This document shows, piece after piece, positions 23,275 to 32,690 of a stretch of 64,000 bases of DNA. The first letter of the stretch is position 1, and each line of letters starts with the position of its first letter. The stretch comes from Flavobacterium sp. IMCC34852 (GTDB lineage: Bacteria; Bacteroidota; Bacteroidia; Flavobacteriales; Flavobacteriaceae), in NCBI RefSeq assembly GCF_030643905.1, contig NZ_CP121446.1:2418001-2482000 (forward strand), given 5' to 3'. The notes beneath the pieces are model-generated. The model had not been told where the DNA came from, ran no database searches, and was given only the letters and a program-made list of their open reading frames with translations. Both the position numbers and the translations under genes were made by a program.

Positions 23275-26200
23275 ATGTTAGATAAAATAATACAGTTCAG
23301 TATAAAGAACAAGTTTGTAATACTCTTATTTACTTTAGTTCTAATAGCATTCGGTAGCTATTCCATTAAACAATTACCACTCGATGCCTTGCCTGATGTT
23401 ACCAATAATCAGGTTCAGATTATAACTACTGCCCCAACACTGGCAAGTCAGGAAGTAGAGCAATTAATTACCTATCCTTTAGAGCAATCGGTAAAAACCA
23501 TCCCAAAGGTTATCGAGCTGCGAAGTATTTCCCGCTTTGGCCTTTCGGTAGTCACCGTCGTTTTCAAAGATGATGTTGATATTTATTGGGCAAGAGAACA
23601 AATTTTTCAAAGACTTGCAGAAGCCAAAGAAAACATTCCGGCTTATGCAGGTTCGCCTGAATTGGCACCAATATCAACAGGATTAGGCGAAATTTATCAA
23701 TACGATGTCTATGCCAAAAAAGGATATGAAGACAAGTATGATGCTATTAAATTAAGAACCATTCAGGACTGGATTATCATTCCGCAATTACAAGGCATCG
23801 AAGGTGTTGCCGAAATAAGTACCTGGGGCGGAAAACTAAAACAATACGAAGTGGCAGTAAACCCAAACACTTTAAATAGCTTGGGTGTTACAATTACTGA
23901 AATATTTGATGCTTTAGAAAAAAACAATCAAAATACAGGAGGTGCCTATATTGAAAAAGACCAATACGCCTATTTCATTCGAGGCGTGGGTATGGCAACG
24001 GGCATCAAAGATTTAGAAAATGTAGTAGTCAAAAACAGAAACGGCGCTCCGGTTTTAGTTCGTGATGTCGCAACAGTGCGGGAAGGTATTGCCTTGCGTT
24101 ATGGTGCTTCTACCAAAGATGGTAAAGGTGAAATTGTATGTGGTTTAGCTTTAATGTTAAAAGGCGAAAACTCAAGCGCTGTTGTAGAAAGAGTAAAAGA
24201 AAAAATGGTCCAAATCAATAAAACACTTCCCGAAGGTGTCGTAGCCGAAGCTTTTATTGACAGAGGAAAGTTGGTAGATAACGCCATCGGAACTGTGACT
24301 AAAAATTTATTAGAAGGTGCCTTAATAGTAATATTTGTACTGATATTATTTCTTGGTAATCTTCGCGCCGGACTAATTGTAGCATCAGTAATTCCATTAT
24401 CAATGCTTTTTGCCGTAATTCTAATGAACCACTTTGGTGTAAGTGGTAACCTAATGAGTTTAGGGGCTATCGATTTTGGTATTATTGTCGATGGTGCGGT
24501 AATCATTGTTGAAGCTACTATGCACCATTTGCAAAAACTCAAACGGCAAAAGAATTTAACCCAGGCTGAAATGGACAGTGAAGTATATAAATCAGCTTCA
24601 AAAATCCGTAACAGTGCAGCATTTGGAGAAATCATCATTTTAATAGTATACCTGCCAATATTAGCATTAGTAGGCACCGAAGGTAAAATGTTCAAACCAA
24701 TGGCAATGACAGTGGGTTTTGCAGTTATCGGAGCATTTATTTTGTCATTAACTTATGTACCAATGATGAGCGCCATGTTCTTATCAAAAAATACCGAACA
24801 CAAAACCAATTTTAGCGATAAAATGATGGCATGGTTCGAAAAAATATATGCCCCGTTTTTAGATAGAGCATTGCGTTTGAAAAAAGCGGTTTTAGGTATT
24901 TCGCTAGGATTGTTTGTTTTGGCAGTAGTTACTTTTCAAAATATGGGTGGCGAGTTTATTCCAACTATCGAAGAAGGCGATTTAGCCATCAATGCTACCA
25001 TAATGACAGGAAGTTCATTAAGTCAAATGGTTGAAACAACAACCAAATACGAAAAAATCCTAAAAGCCAAATTCCCTGAGATAAAAACGATTGTTACCAA
25101 AATCGGTAGCGGTGAAATTCCAACCGATCCAATGCCAATAGAAAGTGGCGATTTAATCATTGTTTTAAAAGACAAATCCGAATGGACATCTGCTGATAAT
25201 TGGGAAGATTTAGCCAATTTAATGAAAGAAGAAATGGAAGCCATTCCGGGTGCCAATATCGAAATTTCACAACCTATCCAAATGCGTTTTAACGAATTAA
25301 TGACGGGAAGCCGAAGCGATATTGCCATCAAAATTTTTGGGGATGATTTAGAGGTTTTAGATACCAAAGCCACCGAATTAATTTCAAAGATTAACAAAAT
25401 TGAAGGTATTGGCGATTTAAAAGCCGATAAAGTAACCGGATTGCCTCAAATAACTGTCAAGTACGATTACAATAAAATCGCTTTGTATGGTTTGAATATT
25501 GCTGATATCAATCAAATAATCCGCTCGTCTTTTGCGGGCGAAAGCGCAGGTAAAATCTATGAAGAAAGCAAACGTTTTGATGTAGTCGTTCGTTTAAATA
25601 AAGACAACCGTAGTGATATTACAGATGTTAGTAATTTATTTATTCCATTACCTAACGGCCAACAAGTGCCACTTTCACAAGTAGCTGCAATCAATTATGA
25701 GCAAGGTCCGGTTCAAGTTTCCCGTGAAGATGGAAAACGAAGAATTACTGTTGGTTTAAATGTTCGTGGTCGCGATATAAAAAGCGTAGTCGAAGAAATC
25801 CAACAAAAGTTAGAAACCAATTTCAAACTTCCTGCTGGCTACTATGTTACTTATGGTGGGCAATTTGAAAATCTAGTCGAAGCCAACAAGCGCCTTTCAG
25901 TGGCATTGCCAATTGCTTTAGGGCTTATTATGGTTTTATTGTTTTTCACCTTCAATAGCATGAAACAATCGCTATTAATCTTTACAGCCATTCCATTATC
26001 AGCTATTGGTGGAGTTTTTGCCTTATGGTTGCGCGGAATGCCGTTTAGTATTTCGGCCGGAATTGGTTTTATTGCATTATTCGGTATAGCAGTTTTAAAC
26101 GGAATCGTACTGATTTCGTATTTCAACCAACTCAAATCAGAAGGAATAACCGACCCGTTACAACGTGTCTTAATCGGAACAAAAACCAGACTTAGACCGG

Positions 26201-27594
26201 TATTAATGACAGCTGCCGTAGCTTCATTAGGGTTTCTTCCAATGGCATTGTCAACCAGTGGCGGTGCCGAAGTGCAAAAACCATTAGCCACCGTAGTAAT
26301 TGGCGGATTGGTTTCAGCAACATTGCTAACATTAATCGTATTACCAATTTTATATTTACTCTTTGAGAAAGGAATTAAAAGAAGAAAAAAAATGTCAAAT
26401 CCAATCGTAACAATAATCGTTTTATTAATCAGTAGCTTTTCATTTGCTCAAAACGGCCAAACCATAACGCTGGAAAAAGCCATTGAAAAAGCTAAATCCA
26501 GTAACATCGATTTAAAAATTGCCGACAAGGAAATTGAAAAACAAACCGCTCTCAAAAAGACAGCCTTTCAAGTAGATCCTTTGCAGGTTCAATACCAAGG
26601 CGGACAGTTCAATAGTGTCGATTATGACCACAATGTTTCCATTCAGCAATACTTTCCTATTGGTAAAATCACAAAAGCCAACCGCCAGCTTCAGGAAGAA
26701 TTGGCAAAATTGGCTGAAAAGCGAAAAGCATTAACAGAATATGAAATCGAAAAAGCGGTAACACTTGCCTATTATCAATATTTATATGGTGTCTCCATTC
26801 AAAAACTGAATAATGAACTTTTCGACATTTATTCCAAATTTCTAAAAAATGCAGAGCTTCGTTTTCAAACAGGTGAAAGTGGTAATATCGAAGTAATTAG
26901 TGCCAAAGCCAAAGTAAAGGAAATCGAAACCCAAAAAGCACAATTAGAGTATGATTTGGTAGTATATCAAAAACAATTGCAGTACTTCATTCAAACCGAT
27001 GAAAATGTGGTACCTGATGCTTCAACACCTTTGCAGTACGCCTATTTAGCGGATAGTAGTAGTTCTAAAGTAGAAGTATTGGTAAACGACTATTACACAC
27101 AGCAAATTGCAGTATATCAAAAAGAAGCCAATACGTTTAAAGCGTTGCGAACTCCAAAATTAGGATTGGGTTATTTCGGGCAAACCATTGATACTAAATC
27201 TTATTTCCAAGGATTCACGGCAGGTTTGCAGATACCATTATTTGGCGGAGCAAATACCGCTAAAGCCAAAGCATCGCAGATAAGTATTTCACAATCACAG
27301 TTAGAATCGGATAAAAGCAAACTGACTTTAAAATTGCAAAAAGAAGAACTGCAAAATGAGTTCGAAAAACAGAAAAAAGCACTAGTATATTACCAAAACG
27401 AAGGATTGCAATACGCAGAACAGATTATAACAACAGCACAAAAAAGTTATGCCAATGGCGATATGAGTTACTGGACCTACATCAGTTTTCTGAATCAAGC
27501 CATTGATATCAAAAAGCAAAACGCTGAAGCAGTTAATACGTACAATCAAAGTGCAATACAATTGCAGTTCCCATCATTTTCTAACAATAAATAA
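23275..27594 (+). CDS. czcA: CzcA-type RND heavy-metal pump fused to TolC-like outer-membrane channel
   Basis: This inner-membrane proton-driven pump would export Zn, Co or Cd through the envelope. Residues 1-~1035 form a full HME-RND permease. Its fourth membrane helix carries DFGIIVDGAVIIVE (from residue 400), the divalent-cation signature, and the Met triad of copper pumps is absent. From residue 1040 a complete second protein follows in frame: a signal-peptide-like segment (MSNPIVTIIVLLISSFSFAQ), then a TolC/CusC outer-membrane factor with coiled-coil helices. Family permeases are ~1040 residues, so this is a fusion, an architecture I have seen described for Bacteroidota CzcA homologues. 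The adaptor gene follows 9 nt later. Confidence 0.92.
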   Translation: MLDKIIQFSIKNKFVILLFTLVLIAFGSYSIKQLPLDALPDVTNNQVQIITTAPTLASQEVEQLITYPLEQSVKTIPKVIELRSISRFGLSVVTVVFKDDVDIYWAREQIFQRLAEAKENIPAYAGSPELAPISTGLGEIYQYDVYAKKGYEDKYDAIKLRTIQDWIIIPQLQGIEGVAEISTWGGKLKQYEVAVNPNTLNSLGVTITEIFDALEKNNQNTGGAYIEKDQYAYFIRGVGMATGIKDLENVVVKNRNGAPVLVRDVATVREGIALRYGASTKDGKGEIVCGLALMLKGENSSAVVERVKEKMVQINKTLPEGVVAEAFIDRGKLVDNAIGTVTKNLLEGALIVIFVLILFLGNLRAGLIVASVIPLSMLFAVILMNHFGVSGNLMSLGAIDFGIIVDGAVIIVEATMHHLQKLKRQKNLTQAEMDSEVYKSASKIRNSAAFGEIIILIVYLPILALVGTEGKMFKPMAMTVGFAVIGAFILSLTYVPMMSAMFLSKNTEHKTNFSDKMMAWFEKIYAPFLDRALRLKKAVLGISLGLFVLAVVTFQNMGGEFIPTIEEGDLAINATIMTGSSLSQMVETTTKYEKILKAKFPEIKTIVTKIGSGEIPTDPMPIESGDLIIVLKDKSEWTSADNWEDLANLMKEEMEAIPGANIEISQPIQMRFNELMTGSRSDIAIKIFGDDLEVLDTKATELISKINKIEGIGDLKADKVTGLPQITVKYDYNKIALYGLNIADINQIIRSSFAGESAGKIYEESKRFDVVVRLNKDNRSDITDVSNLFIPLPNGQQVPLSQVAAINYEQGPVQVSREDGKRRITVGLNVRGRDIKSVVEEIQQKLETNFKLPAGYYVTYGGQFENLVEANKRLSVALPIALGLIMVLLFFTFNSMKQSLLIFTAIPLSAIGGVFALWLRGMPFSISAGIGFIALFGIAVLNGIVLISYFNQLKSEGITDPLQRVLIGTKTRLRPVLMTAAVASLGFLPMALSTSGGAEVQKPLATVVIGGLVSATLLTLIVLPILYLLFEKGIKRRKKMSNPIVTIIVLLISSFSFAQNGQTITLEKAIEKAKSSNIDLKIADKEIEKQTALKKTAFQVDPLQVQYQGGQFNSVDYDHNVSIQQYFPIGKITKANRQLQEELAKLAEKRKALTEYEIEKAVTLAYYQYLYGVSIQKLNNELFDIYSKFLKNAELRFQTGESGNIEVISAKAKVKEIETQKAQLEYDLVVYQKQLQYFIQTDENVVPDASTPLQYAYLADSSSSKVEVLVNDYYTQQIAVYQKEANTFKALRTPKLGLGYFGQTIDTKSYFQGFTAGLQIPLFGGANTAKAKASQISISQSQLESDKSKLTLKLQKEELQNEFEKQKKALVYYQNEGLQYAEQIITTAQKSYANGDMSYWTYISFLNQAIDIKKQNAEAVNTYNQSAIQLQFPSFSNNK

Positions 27595-27602
27595 TTCTCA
27601 CG

Positions 27603-28862
27603 ATGAAAAATATATTTATAAATAACAGTTCAAATACAGGAACTAAATTCAATCTCTTGCTTCTTGCTTCTTGTTTCTTGCTTCTAACATCTTGTGGCGA
27701 AAAGAAAACCGAAGAAACCCACGAAGAAGAAAAGTCAGAATCCGAAGTAGCCTTAACCGAAGCGCAATTTAAAACCATTGGTATAGAAACAGGTAGTATT
27801 GAAATGAAAAACCTCAATACGGTAATCAAAGCCAACGGATATACTGCAGTTCCGCCTCAGAATATGGCAAACATATCAACCTTAATTGGCGGTGTTGTCA
27901 AAGATATTTATGTGTTAGAAGGTACTTATGTGGCCAAAGGGAAAACATTGGCAACCATCCAAAATCTGGAAGTTACAGAAATGCAGGAAGATTATAATTC
28001 GGCAATTGCCAATATTGAATACCTACAATTAGAATACAACCGCCAAAAAACGTTGAGTGATGAAAATGTAAATCCGCGTAAAACATTCCAAGAAGTTAAG
28101 TCAAAGTTAGCAGTTGAAAGAGCAAGAGCACAAGCCGCAAAAAACAAGCTGCAGGCTTTGAATGTTAGTTTAAAAGGTAGCACTTCTTTAATTCCTATTG
28201 TTTCGCCTATAAGCGGTTATGTGGGTAAAATTAGCATTACCAAAGGAGCTTTTGCAGAAACAGGAGTGACACTTTTTGAAGTGGTCGATAACAGCCAAAT
28301 GCACTTAGATTTGAATGTTTTTGAAAAAGATTTAGGTAAAATTTCTGTAGGTCAGGAAGTCGATTTTGTATTGACCAATCAATCCAATAAATCAATCAGA
28401 GGAAAAATATTTGGAATCAATAAATCATTTTCTAACGAAAGTAAAACGGTAGCAGTTCATGCTAAAATTAATCCAGGTGATGCCAAGGATTTAATATCCG
28501 GCATGTATGTAGCCGCCAATATCAATATCACCAATCAAACCGTTCAGGCATTGCCAAAAGATGCTATTGTTAGAAATGGCGACAAATATTATATTTACGT
28601 TCAGGAAGAACATCAGGAAGAAGAACCAAAAGTAAAGAAGAAAGAACACAAGCATAAGGAAGGAGAAGCACACACAGAAGGAGAAAAAGAAGGCCACAAT
28701 GAAGTGCACTTCAAAGCCATCGAAGTAATGCCCGGAACAACCGATTTAGGATATACCGAAGTCAAACTGGTTGAGGAAATTCAAGCCAATGCAAAAATTG
28801 TAATCAAAGGTGCTTTCTATTTATTAGCAACATCAAAAGGCGGCGGTGAACACGAACATTAA
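27603..28862 (+). CDS. RND periplasmic adaptor lipoprotein (CzcB-like)
   Basis: A 419-residue membrane-fusion protein linking the RND pump to its outer-membrane channel. The N-terminus is a type II signal with lipobox LLTSC. Barrel-sandwich and helical hairpin regions follow (IVSPISGYVGKISITKGAF, LFEVVDNSQMHLDLNVFEKD). A His/Glu/Lys-rich insert near residues 335-375 (KEHKHKEGEAHTEGE) probably binds metal. The signal-peptide DNA is an internal run of TCTTGCTTCT-like repeats. It lies directly after the pump-channel fusion and before an HMA protein, forming one operon. Confidence 0.9.
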   Translation: MKNIFINNSSNTGTKFNLLLLASCFLLLTSCGEKKTEETHEEEKSESEVALTEAQFKTIGIETGSIEMKNLNTVIKANGYTAVPPQNMANISTLIGGVVKDIYVLEGTYVAKGKTLATIQNLEVTEMQEDYNSAIANIEYLQLEYNRQKTLSDENVNPRKTFQEVKSKLAVERARAQAAKNKLQALNVSLKGSTSLIPIVSPISGYVGKISITKGAFAETGVTLFEVVDNSQMHLDLNVFEKDLGKISVGQEVDFVLTNQSNKSIRGKIFGINKSFSNESKTVAVHAKINPGDAKDLISGMYVAANINITNQTVQALPKDAIVRNGDKYYIYVQEEHQEEEPKVKKKEHKHKEGEAHTEGEKEGHNEVHFKAIEVMPGTTDLGYTEVKLVEEIQANAKIVIKGAFYLLATSKGGGEHEH

Positions 28863-28892
28863 TAAATAATTATAAACTTAAAAAATATCAAA

Positions 28893-29246
28893 ATGAAAAA
28901 TGTATTAAAATCAGTACTGTTGGTAGTAACAGTGTTTTTAATTTCCAATGTTGCAATGGCACAAAAAACCAATCAGAAAGTAGTGATTAAAACTATTTTA
29001 AACTGTGACCACTGTAAAGAATGTGAAACCTGTGGGTTGAAATTCAAAACCGAAATGCTTAAAATCAAAGGCGTAAAAATGTATGAGTTAGACGATAAGA
29101 AAATGACATTTACTATCTATTACAATCCGAAGAAAACCGACTTGCAGGCAATTAAAACAGCTATTTCTAAACTAGGTTATGATGCCGATGATGTGAAAGC
29201 CACACCTGAAGGAATTGCCTCTCTGGACGGATGCTGTAAAGCCTGA
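28893..29246 (+). CDS. exported heavy-metal-associated (HMA) domain protein
   Basis: A 117-residue periplasmic metal chaperone-like protein. The signal peptide is LLVVTVFLISNVAMAQ. The mature part is one ferredoxin-like HMA domain whose usual CxxC loop is enlarged to CDHCKECETCG, giving four cysteines. A C-terminal GCC adds two more. It ends 4 nt before the P-type ATPase gene. It may deliver or capture Zn/Cd for the ATPase or the RND pump. The extra cysteines are unusual for the family. Confidence 0.85.
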   Translation: MKNVLKSVLLVVTVFLISNVAMAQKTNQKVVIKTILNCDHCKECETCGLKFKTEMLKIKGVKMYELDDKKMTFTIYYNPKKTDLQAIKTAISKLGYDADDVKATPEGIASLDGCCKA

Positions 29247-29250
29247 TTTT

Positions 29251-31176
29251 ATGGAACATGAACATAACCACGTGGGAGAACAGGCCGATGATAAAAAGGC
29301 TGTTGTAATCAAGGACAATACAGGATGGAAAGGCCACTGGCAATTGCTTTTGGCTCTCATGATATTGTTTGCAATGCTCACTTTGGAATTTGGCTTTATG
29401 TATGTGCCGGAATTTCCGGTCAACTTTATAATTTTTGGTATTGCCTACTTGCTTTCCGGGTATAATGTGCTTTACCTCGCCTGGCGCAAAGCAATCCGCT
29501 TGGATTTCTTCAATGAATTTTTCCTAATGAGCGTGGCAACCATTGGTGCTTTCGCTATTGGTTCTTATAGCGAAGGCGTTGCGGTTATGGCATTCTATTC
29601 TATTGGGGAATGGTTTCAGGATGCTGCAGTAAATCGCGCAAAAAGGAGTATCAAGGCGTTACTCGATATCAGGCCTGATGAAGTTTCAGTGGTACGCAAG
29701 GATAATGTTGAAGTAGTAAATCCAAAAGATGTTGTACTTAATGAAATTATTCGAGTGAAACCTGGTGAAAAGGTAGCATTGGATGGCGAATTGATTTCAG
29801 AAAAAGCTTCTTTCAACACCGCAGCGCTTACCGGTGAAAGCAAGCCCGACACTAAAGCCAAAGGCGATGCAGTTTATGCAGGAATGATTAACCTAAACAC
29901 CGTAACAGAGATAAAGGTAACCTCATTATTTACTGATAGTAAATTAAGCAAGATTCTCGAAATGGTGCAGGATGCAACTGCCCGTAAATCACAAACACAA
30001 CTATTCATAAGTCGTTTTGCAAAAATCTATACGCCAATAGTATTTGCTCTGGCAGTTGCCGTTTGTTTTGTACCGTACTTTTTTGTGAACGATTACAATT
30101 TCAATGATTGGTTTTACCGTTCATTGGTATTCCTTGTAATAAGCTGCCCATGCGCTTTAGTCGTATCAATACCATTAGGATATTTTGGTGGTATTGGATT
30201 GGCTTCGCGAAACGGTATTTTGTTTAAAGGTTCCAATTTTCTCGATGTTATGACGGCTATAGATACTGTTGTGATGGACAAAACCGGCACACTTACTGAA
30301 GGCGTTTTCAAGGTGCAGGAAATTGTTACTAAAGACATAGAGGAGCCTTATTTGGTAAAACTTGCAGCGGCCATCGAAAGCCAGTCAACACACCCAATCG
30401 GAATGGCAATAGTTGAACATGCCGGCAAAGAGAAAGTAAACGAGTTAAGTATTGCTGAGGTTGAGGAAATTTCAGGACATGGGTTAAAAGGCAAAATCGA
30501 CGGTAAGGAAGTACTCGCAGGAAATACAAAACTGATGAAGAAATTCAACATCGAATATCCTGCCGAAATAGATAGCATTGTTTATACAATTGTAGTAGTT
30601 GCTGTCGATAAAAAATACAAAGGTCACATCACAATTGCCGATAAAATTAAGGAAGATGCAGTACAGGCAATTAAGAGCATGCACGCCTTAAATATTAAAA
30701 CGGTTATGCTTTCCGGTGATAAGCAAAGTGTTGTAGATGAAGTGGCCAAAAAGTTAGGCATCGATAATGCGTATGGAGATTTATTACCCGAAGGAAAAGT
30801 CGAGAAAGTCCAGGCATTAAAAGACCACGGCAAACACATTGCCTTCGTCGGTGATGGTGTCAACGATGCGCCTGTTGTTGCTCTTGCCGATGCGGGAATA
30901 GCTATGGGTGGTTTAGGCAGTGATGCTACCATTGAAACCGCTGATATCGTAATCCAGAATGACCAGCCATCAAAAATCGTTACCGCAATCAGAGTGGGAA
31001 AACTGACCAAACAGATTGTGTGGCAAAACATCATAATGGCAATGGTTGTAAAACTGATAGTTTTAGGATTGGGTGCAGGCGGTATAGCCACTTTATGGGA
31101 AGCGGTAATTGCCGATGTAGGTGTAGCTTTATTAGCAATTCTTAATGCGGTCAGAATTCAAAGAATGAGATTTTAA
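29251..31176 (+). CDS. P1B-2 type Zn/Cd/Pb-exporting P-type ATPase
   Basis: A 641-residue heavy-metal ATPase in the inner membrane. The start MEHEHNHVGEQ is chosen because it falls 4 nt after the upstream stop; a start at 29215 would overlap that gene. Key parts are CPC in SCPCALVVSIPLGYFGG (~residue 299), the phosphorylation site DKTGTLTEG (~343), the HP motif in STHPIG, GDGVNDAP, and Asp in the last helix (IADVGVALLAILNA). The CPC-x4-SIP context plus that Asp mark the Zn/Cd/Pb class. There is no Cys-type HMA domain; a His-rich N-terminus replaces it. Confidence 0.92.
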   Translation: MEHEHNHVGEQADDKKAVVIKDNTGWKGHWQLLLALMILFAMLTLEFGFMYVPEFPVNFIIFGIAYLLSGYNVLYLAWRKAIRLDFFNEFFLMSVATIGAFAIGSYSEGVAVMAFYSIGEWFQDAAVNRAKRSIKALLDIRPDEVSVVRKDNVEVVNPKDVVLNEIIRVKPGEKVALDGELISEKASFNTAALTGESKPDTKAKGDAVYAGMINLNTVTEIKVTSLFTDSKLSKILEMVQDATARKSQTQLFISRFAKIYTPIVFALAVAVCFVPYFFVNDYNFNDWFYRSLVFLVISCPCALVVSIPLGYFGGIGLASRNGILFKGSNFLDVMTAIDTVVMDKTGTLTEGVFKVQEIVTKDIEEPYLVKLAAAIESQSTHPIGMAIVEHAGKEKVNELSIAEVEEISGHGLKGKIDGKEVLAGNTKLMKKFNIEYPAEIDSIVYTIVVVAVDKKYKGHITIADKIKEDAVQAIKSMHALNIKTVMLSGDKQSVVDEVAKKLGIDNAYGDLLPEGKVEKVQALKDHGKHIAFVGDGVNDAPVVALADAGIAMGGLGSDATIETADIVIQNDQPSKIVTAIRVGKLTKQIVWQNIIMAMVVKLIVLGLGAGGIATLWEAVIADVGVALLAILNAVRIQRMRF

Positions 31177-31209
31177 CATCAATTTTAACATAAAGCAATA
31201 ATTTTTAGT

Positions 31210-31217
31210 TAGTTTTG
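31210..31217 (+). promoter_or_regulatory. candidate -7 element (TAGTTTTG)
   Basis: TAGTTTTG fits TAnnTTTG and lies 18 nt before the Cys-rich protein start. No clear TTG lies at the right distance upstream. Confidence 0.35.
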
Positions 31218-31235
31218 TATTGTTTTAATATTTAT

Positions 31236-31613
31236 ATGAAAAAATACCACATCATACTTGTAGTTTTACTAGGCATGTTCCTCATGCCTAATAATGCTTT
31301 TGCTTGTGGTAAAGGTTCAGAAAAGAGTTCCTGCAAAAAAGAAATTTCATCCAATAAAACACAAAAAAAGAGCTGTTGCGCTGATGAAAATACAAAAGAT
31401 AAAGACAACAAGGGTTGTGGCGGCAAATGCGGGCATTCCGGTTGCGGTTGTTCATCAACTTGCCCTACTTCATCGGTAAGCTTCGTACCCGAAATTAGTT
31501 TTCAGCTGACTGCCTTTAACTTTCCTTCATTCGAAAAAATCAATTTTTTATATACTACACCATCAATCTCCGATGGTTTTTATTCCATTTGGCTAATCCC
31601 TAAAATAAGCTAA
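31236..31613 (+). CDS. secreted Cys/Lys-rich metal-binding-like protein
   Basis: A 125-residue exported protein. The chosen start gives a normal signal peptide (HIILVVLLGMFLMPNNAFA); the upstream ATG adds 7 residues. The mature part has a Lys/Cys-rich, low-complexity region (KKSCCADENTKDK, GCGGKCGHSGCGCSS) suited to metal binding. The tail (LYTTPSISDGFYSIWLIPKI) resembles that of the small His/Cys protein at the other end of the Zn/Cd module, so the two are probably paralogues. No enzyme fold is visible. Confidence 0.75.
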   Translation: MKKYHIILVVLLGMFLMPNNAFACGKGSEKSSCKKEISSNKTQKKSCCADENTKDKDNKGCGGKCGHSGCGCSSTCPTSSVSFVPEISFQLTAFNFPSFEKINFLYTTPSISDGFYSIWLIPKIS

Positions 31614-31806
31614 ATCCAATTTTTGACAGCCATAAGTGTGTCAAATTCATAGCGTTTTGCTATCCAATTAACAACAGTTTTAGAATACCTTTTGCTACGC
31701 CATTATTTGGGTTGTAATACCATTGCTTTCACAACTGTTATTTATTCAAAATTATTTAACAAATCAATCAAGGTAAACTACTTTGATTACTTAAACATTA
31801 TTTAAA

Positions 31807-32679
31807 ATGAAAAGCTCATTTATAAAAATAATGATAGCAGCTGTAATGTTGCTATCAACTTCTATCAACGCACAAATAAAAAATGCAAAAACCGAAACAG
31901 TTAAAGTCTATGGTAACTGTGGAATGTGCGAAACTACAATCGAAAAAGCAGGAAGTATTAAAAAAATTGCTAAAGTAGATTGGAACCAGGAAACCCAAAT
32001 GGCAACATTAACTTATGATGCTAGTGTAACAAATCAGGATGAAATACTTAAAAGAATTGCGTTAGCAGGTTATGACAGTGATAAATTTCTTGCCCCTGAT
32101 GAGGTTTACAATAATCTTCACGGCTGTTGTCAATACGATAGAGTAGCAAAAGTTCCTGTAAAAGAAGAAAACAGAACTACTGCTGGCACCGATAGTCATT
32201 CCAATCACGGGAACCATTCTGAAACAACTACTAATGTAATTCAAAATGAAAATCAATTAAAAGCAGTATTTGATAATTATTTTTTATTGAAAGATGCTTT
32301 GATTACTTCTGATGGAACAAAAGCTGCAGCAGCTTCTAAAGAACTTTTAACAGCTGTAAATAACGTCAAAATGGACAAGCTTGATATGGAAGCGCACATG
32401 GTTTGGATGAAAGTTGTAAACCCAATAAAAGAAGATGCTGAACACATAGCTGATACAAAAGATGTAAAACACCAGCGTGATCACTTTACCACATTGTCAA
32501 AAGACATATACACATTAATCAAAGCAGCAAAATACGAAGTCCCTGTTTACTTTCAATTCTGCCCAATGTATAACGATGGTAAAGGAGCCAATTGGTTGAG
32601 CAAAGAAAACGCGGTAAAAAACCCATATTATGGGTCAATGATGCTAAACTGTGGAAAAACAGTAGAAACTATTAAATAA
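31807..32679 (+). CDS. HMA plus DUF3347 periplasmic copper-binding protein
   Basis: A 290-residue exported protein. A signal peptide is followed by an HMA domain with the metal loop GNCGMCETTIEKAG (~residues 37-50). A second metal-like site GCCQYD comes near residue 100, then a His-rich linker (DSHSNHGNHSE). Residues ~155-290 are a DUF3347 domain, ending CPMYNDGKGANWLSKE and NPYYGSMMLNCGK. DUF3347 domains often occur with CusB adaptors. A role in periplasmic Cu sequestration is inferred. It starts the copper module after a 190-bp gap. Confidence 0.85.
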   Translation: MKSSFIKIMIAAVMLLSTSINAQIKNAKTETVKVYGNCGMCETTIEKAGSIKKIAKVDWNQETQMATLTYDASVTNQDEILKRIALAGYDSDKFLAPDEVYNNLHGCCQYDRVAKVPVKEENRTTAGTDSHSNHGNHSETTTNVIQNENQLKAVFDNYFLLKDALITSDGTKAAAASKELLTAVNNVKMDKLDMEAHMVWMKVVNPIKEDAEHIADTKDVKHQRDHFTTLSKDIYTLIKAAKYEVPVYFQFCPMYNDGKGANWLSKENAVKNPYYGSMMLNCGKTVETIK

Positions 32680-32690
32680 CCTAAAAAAAT

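Noticed and set aside
30624..31091. Minus-strand 155-codon frame in the P1B-2 ATPase gene
   Set aside because: Shadow of a gene with all P-type ATPase motifs on the other strand.
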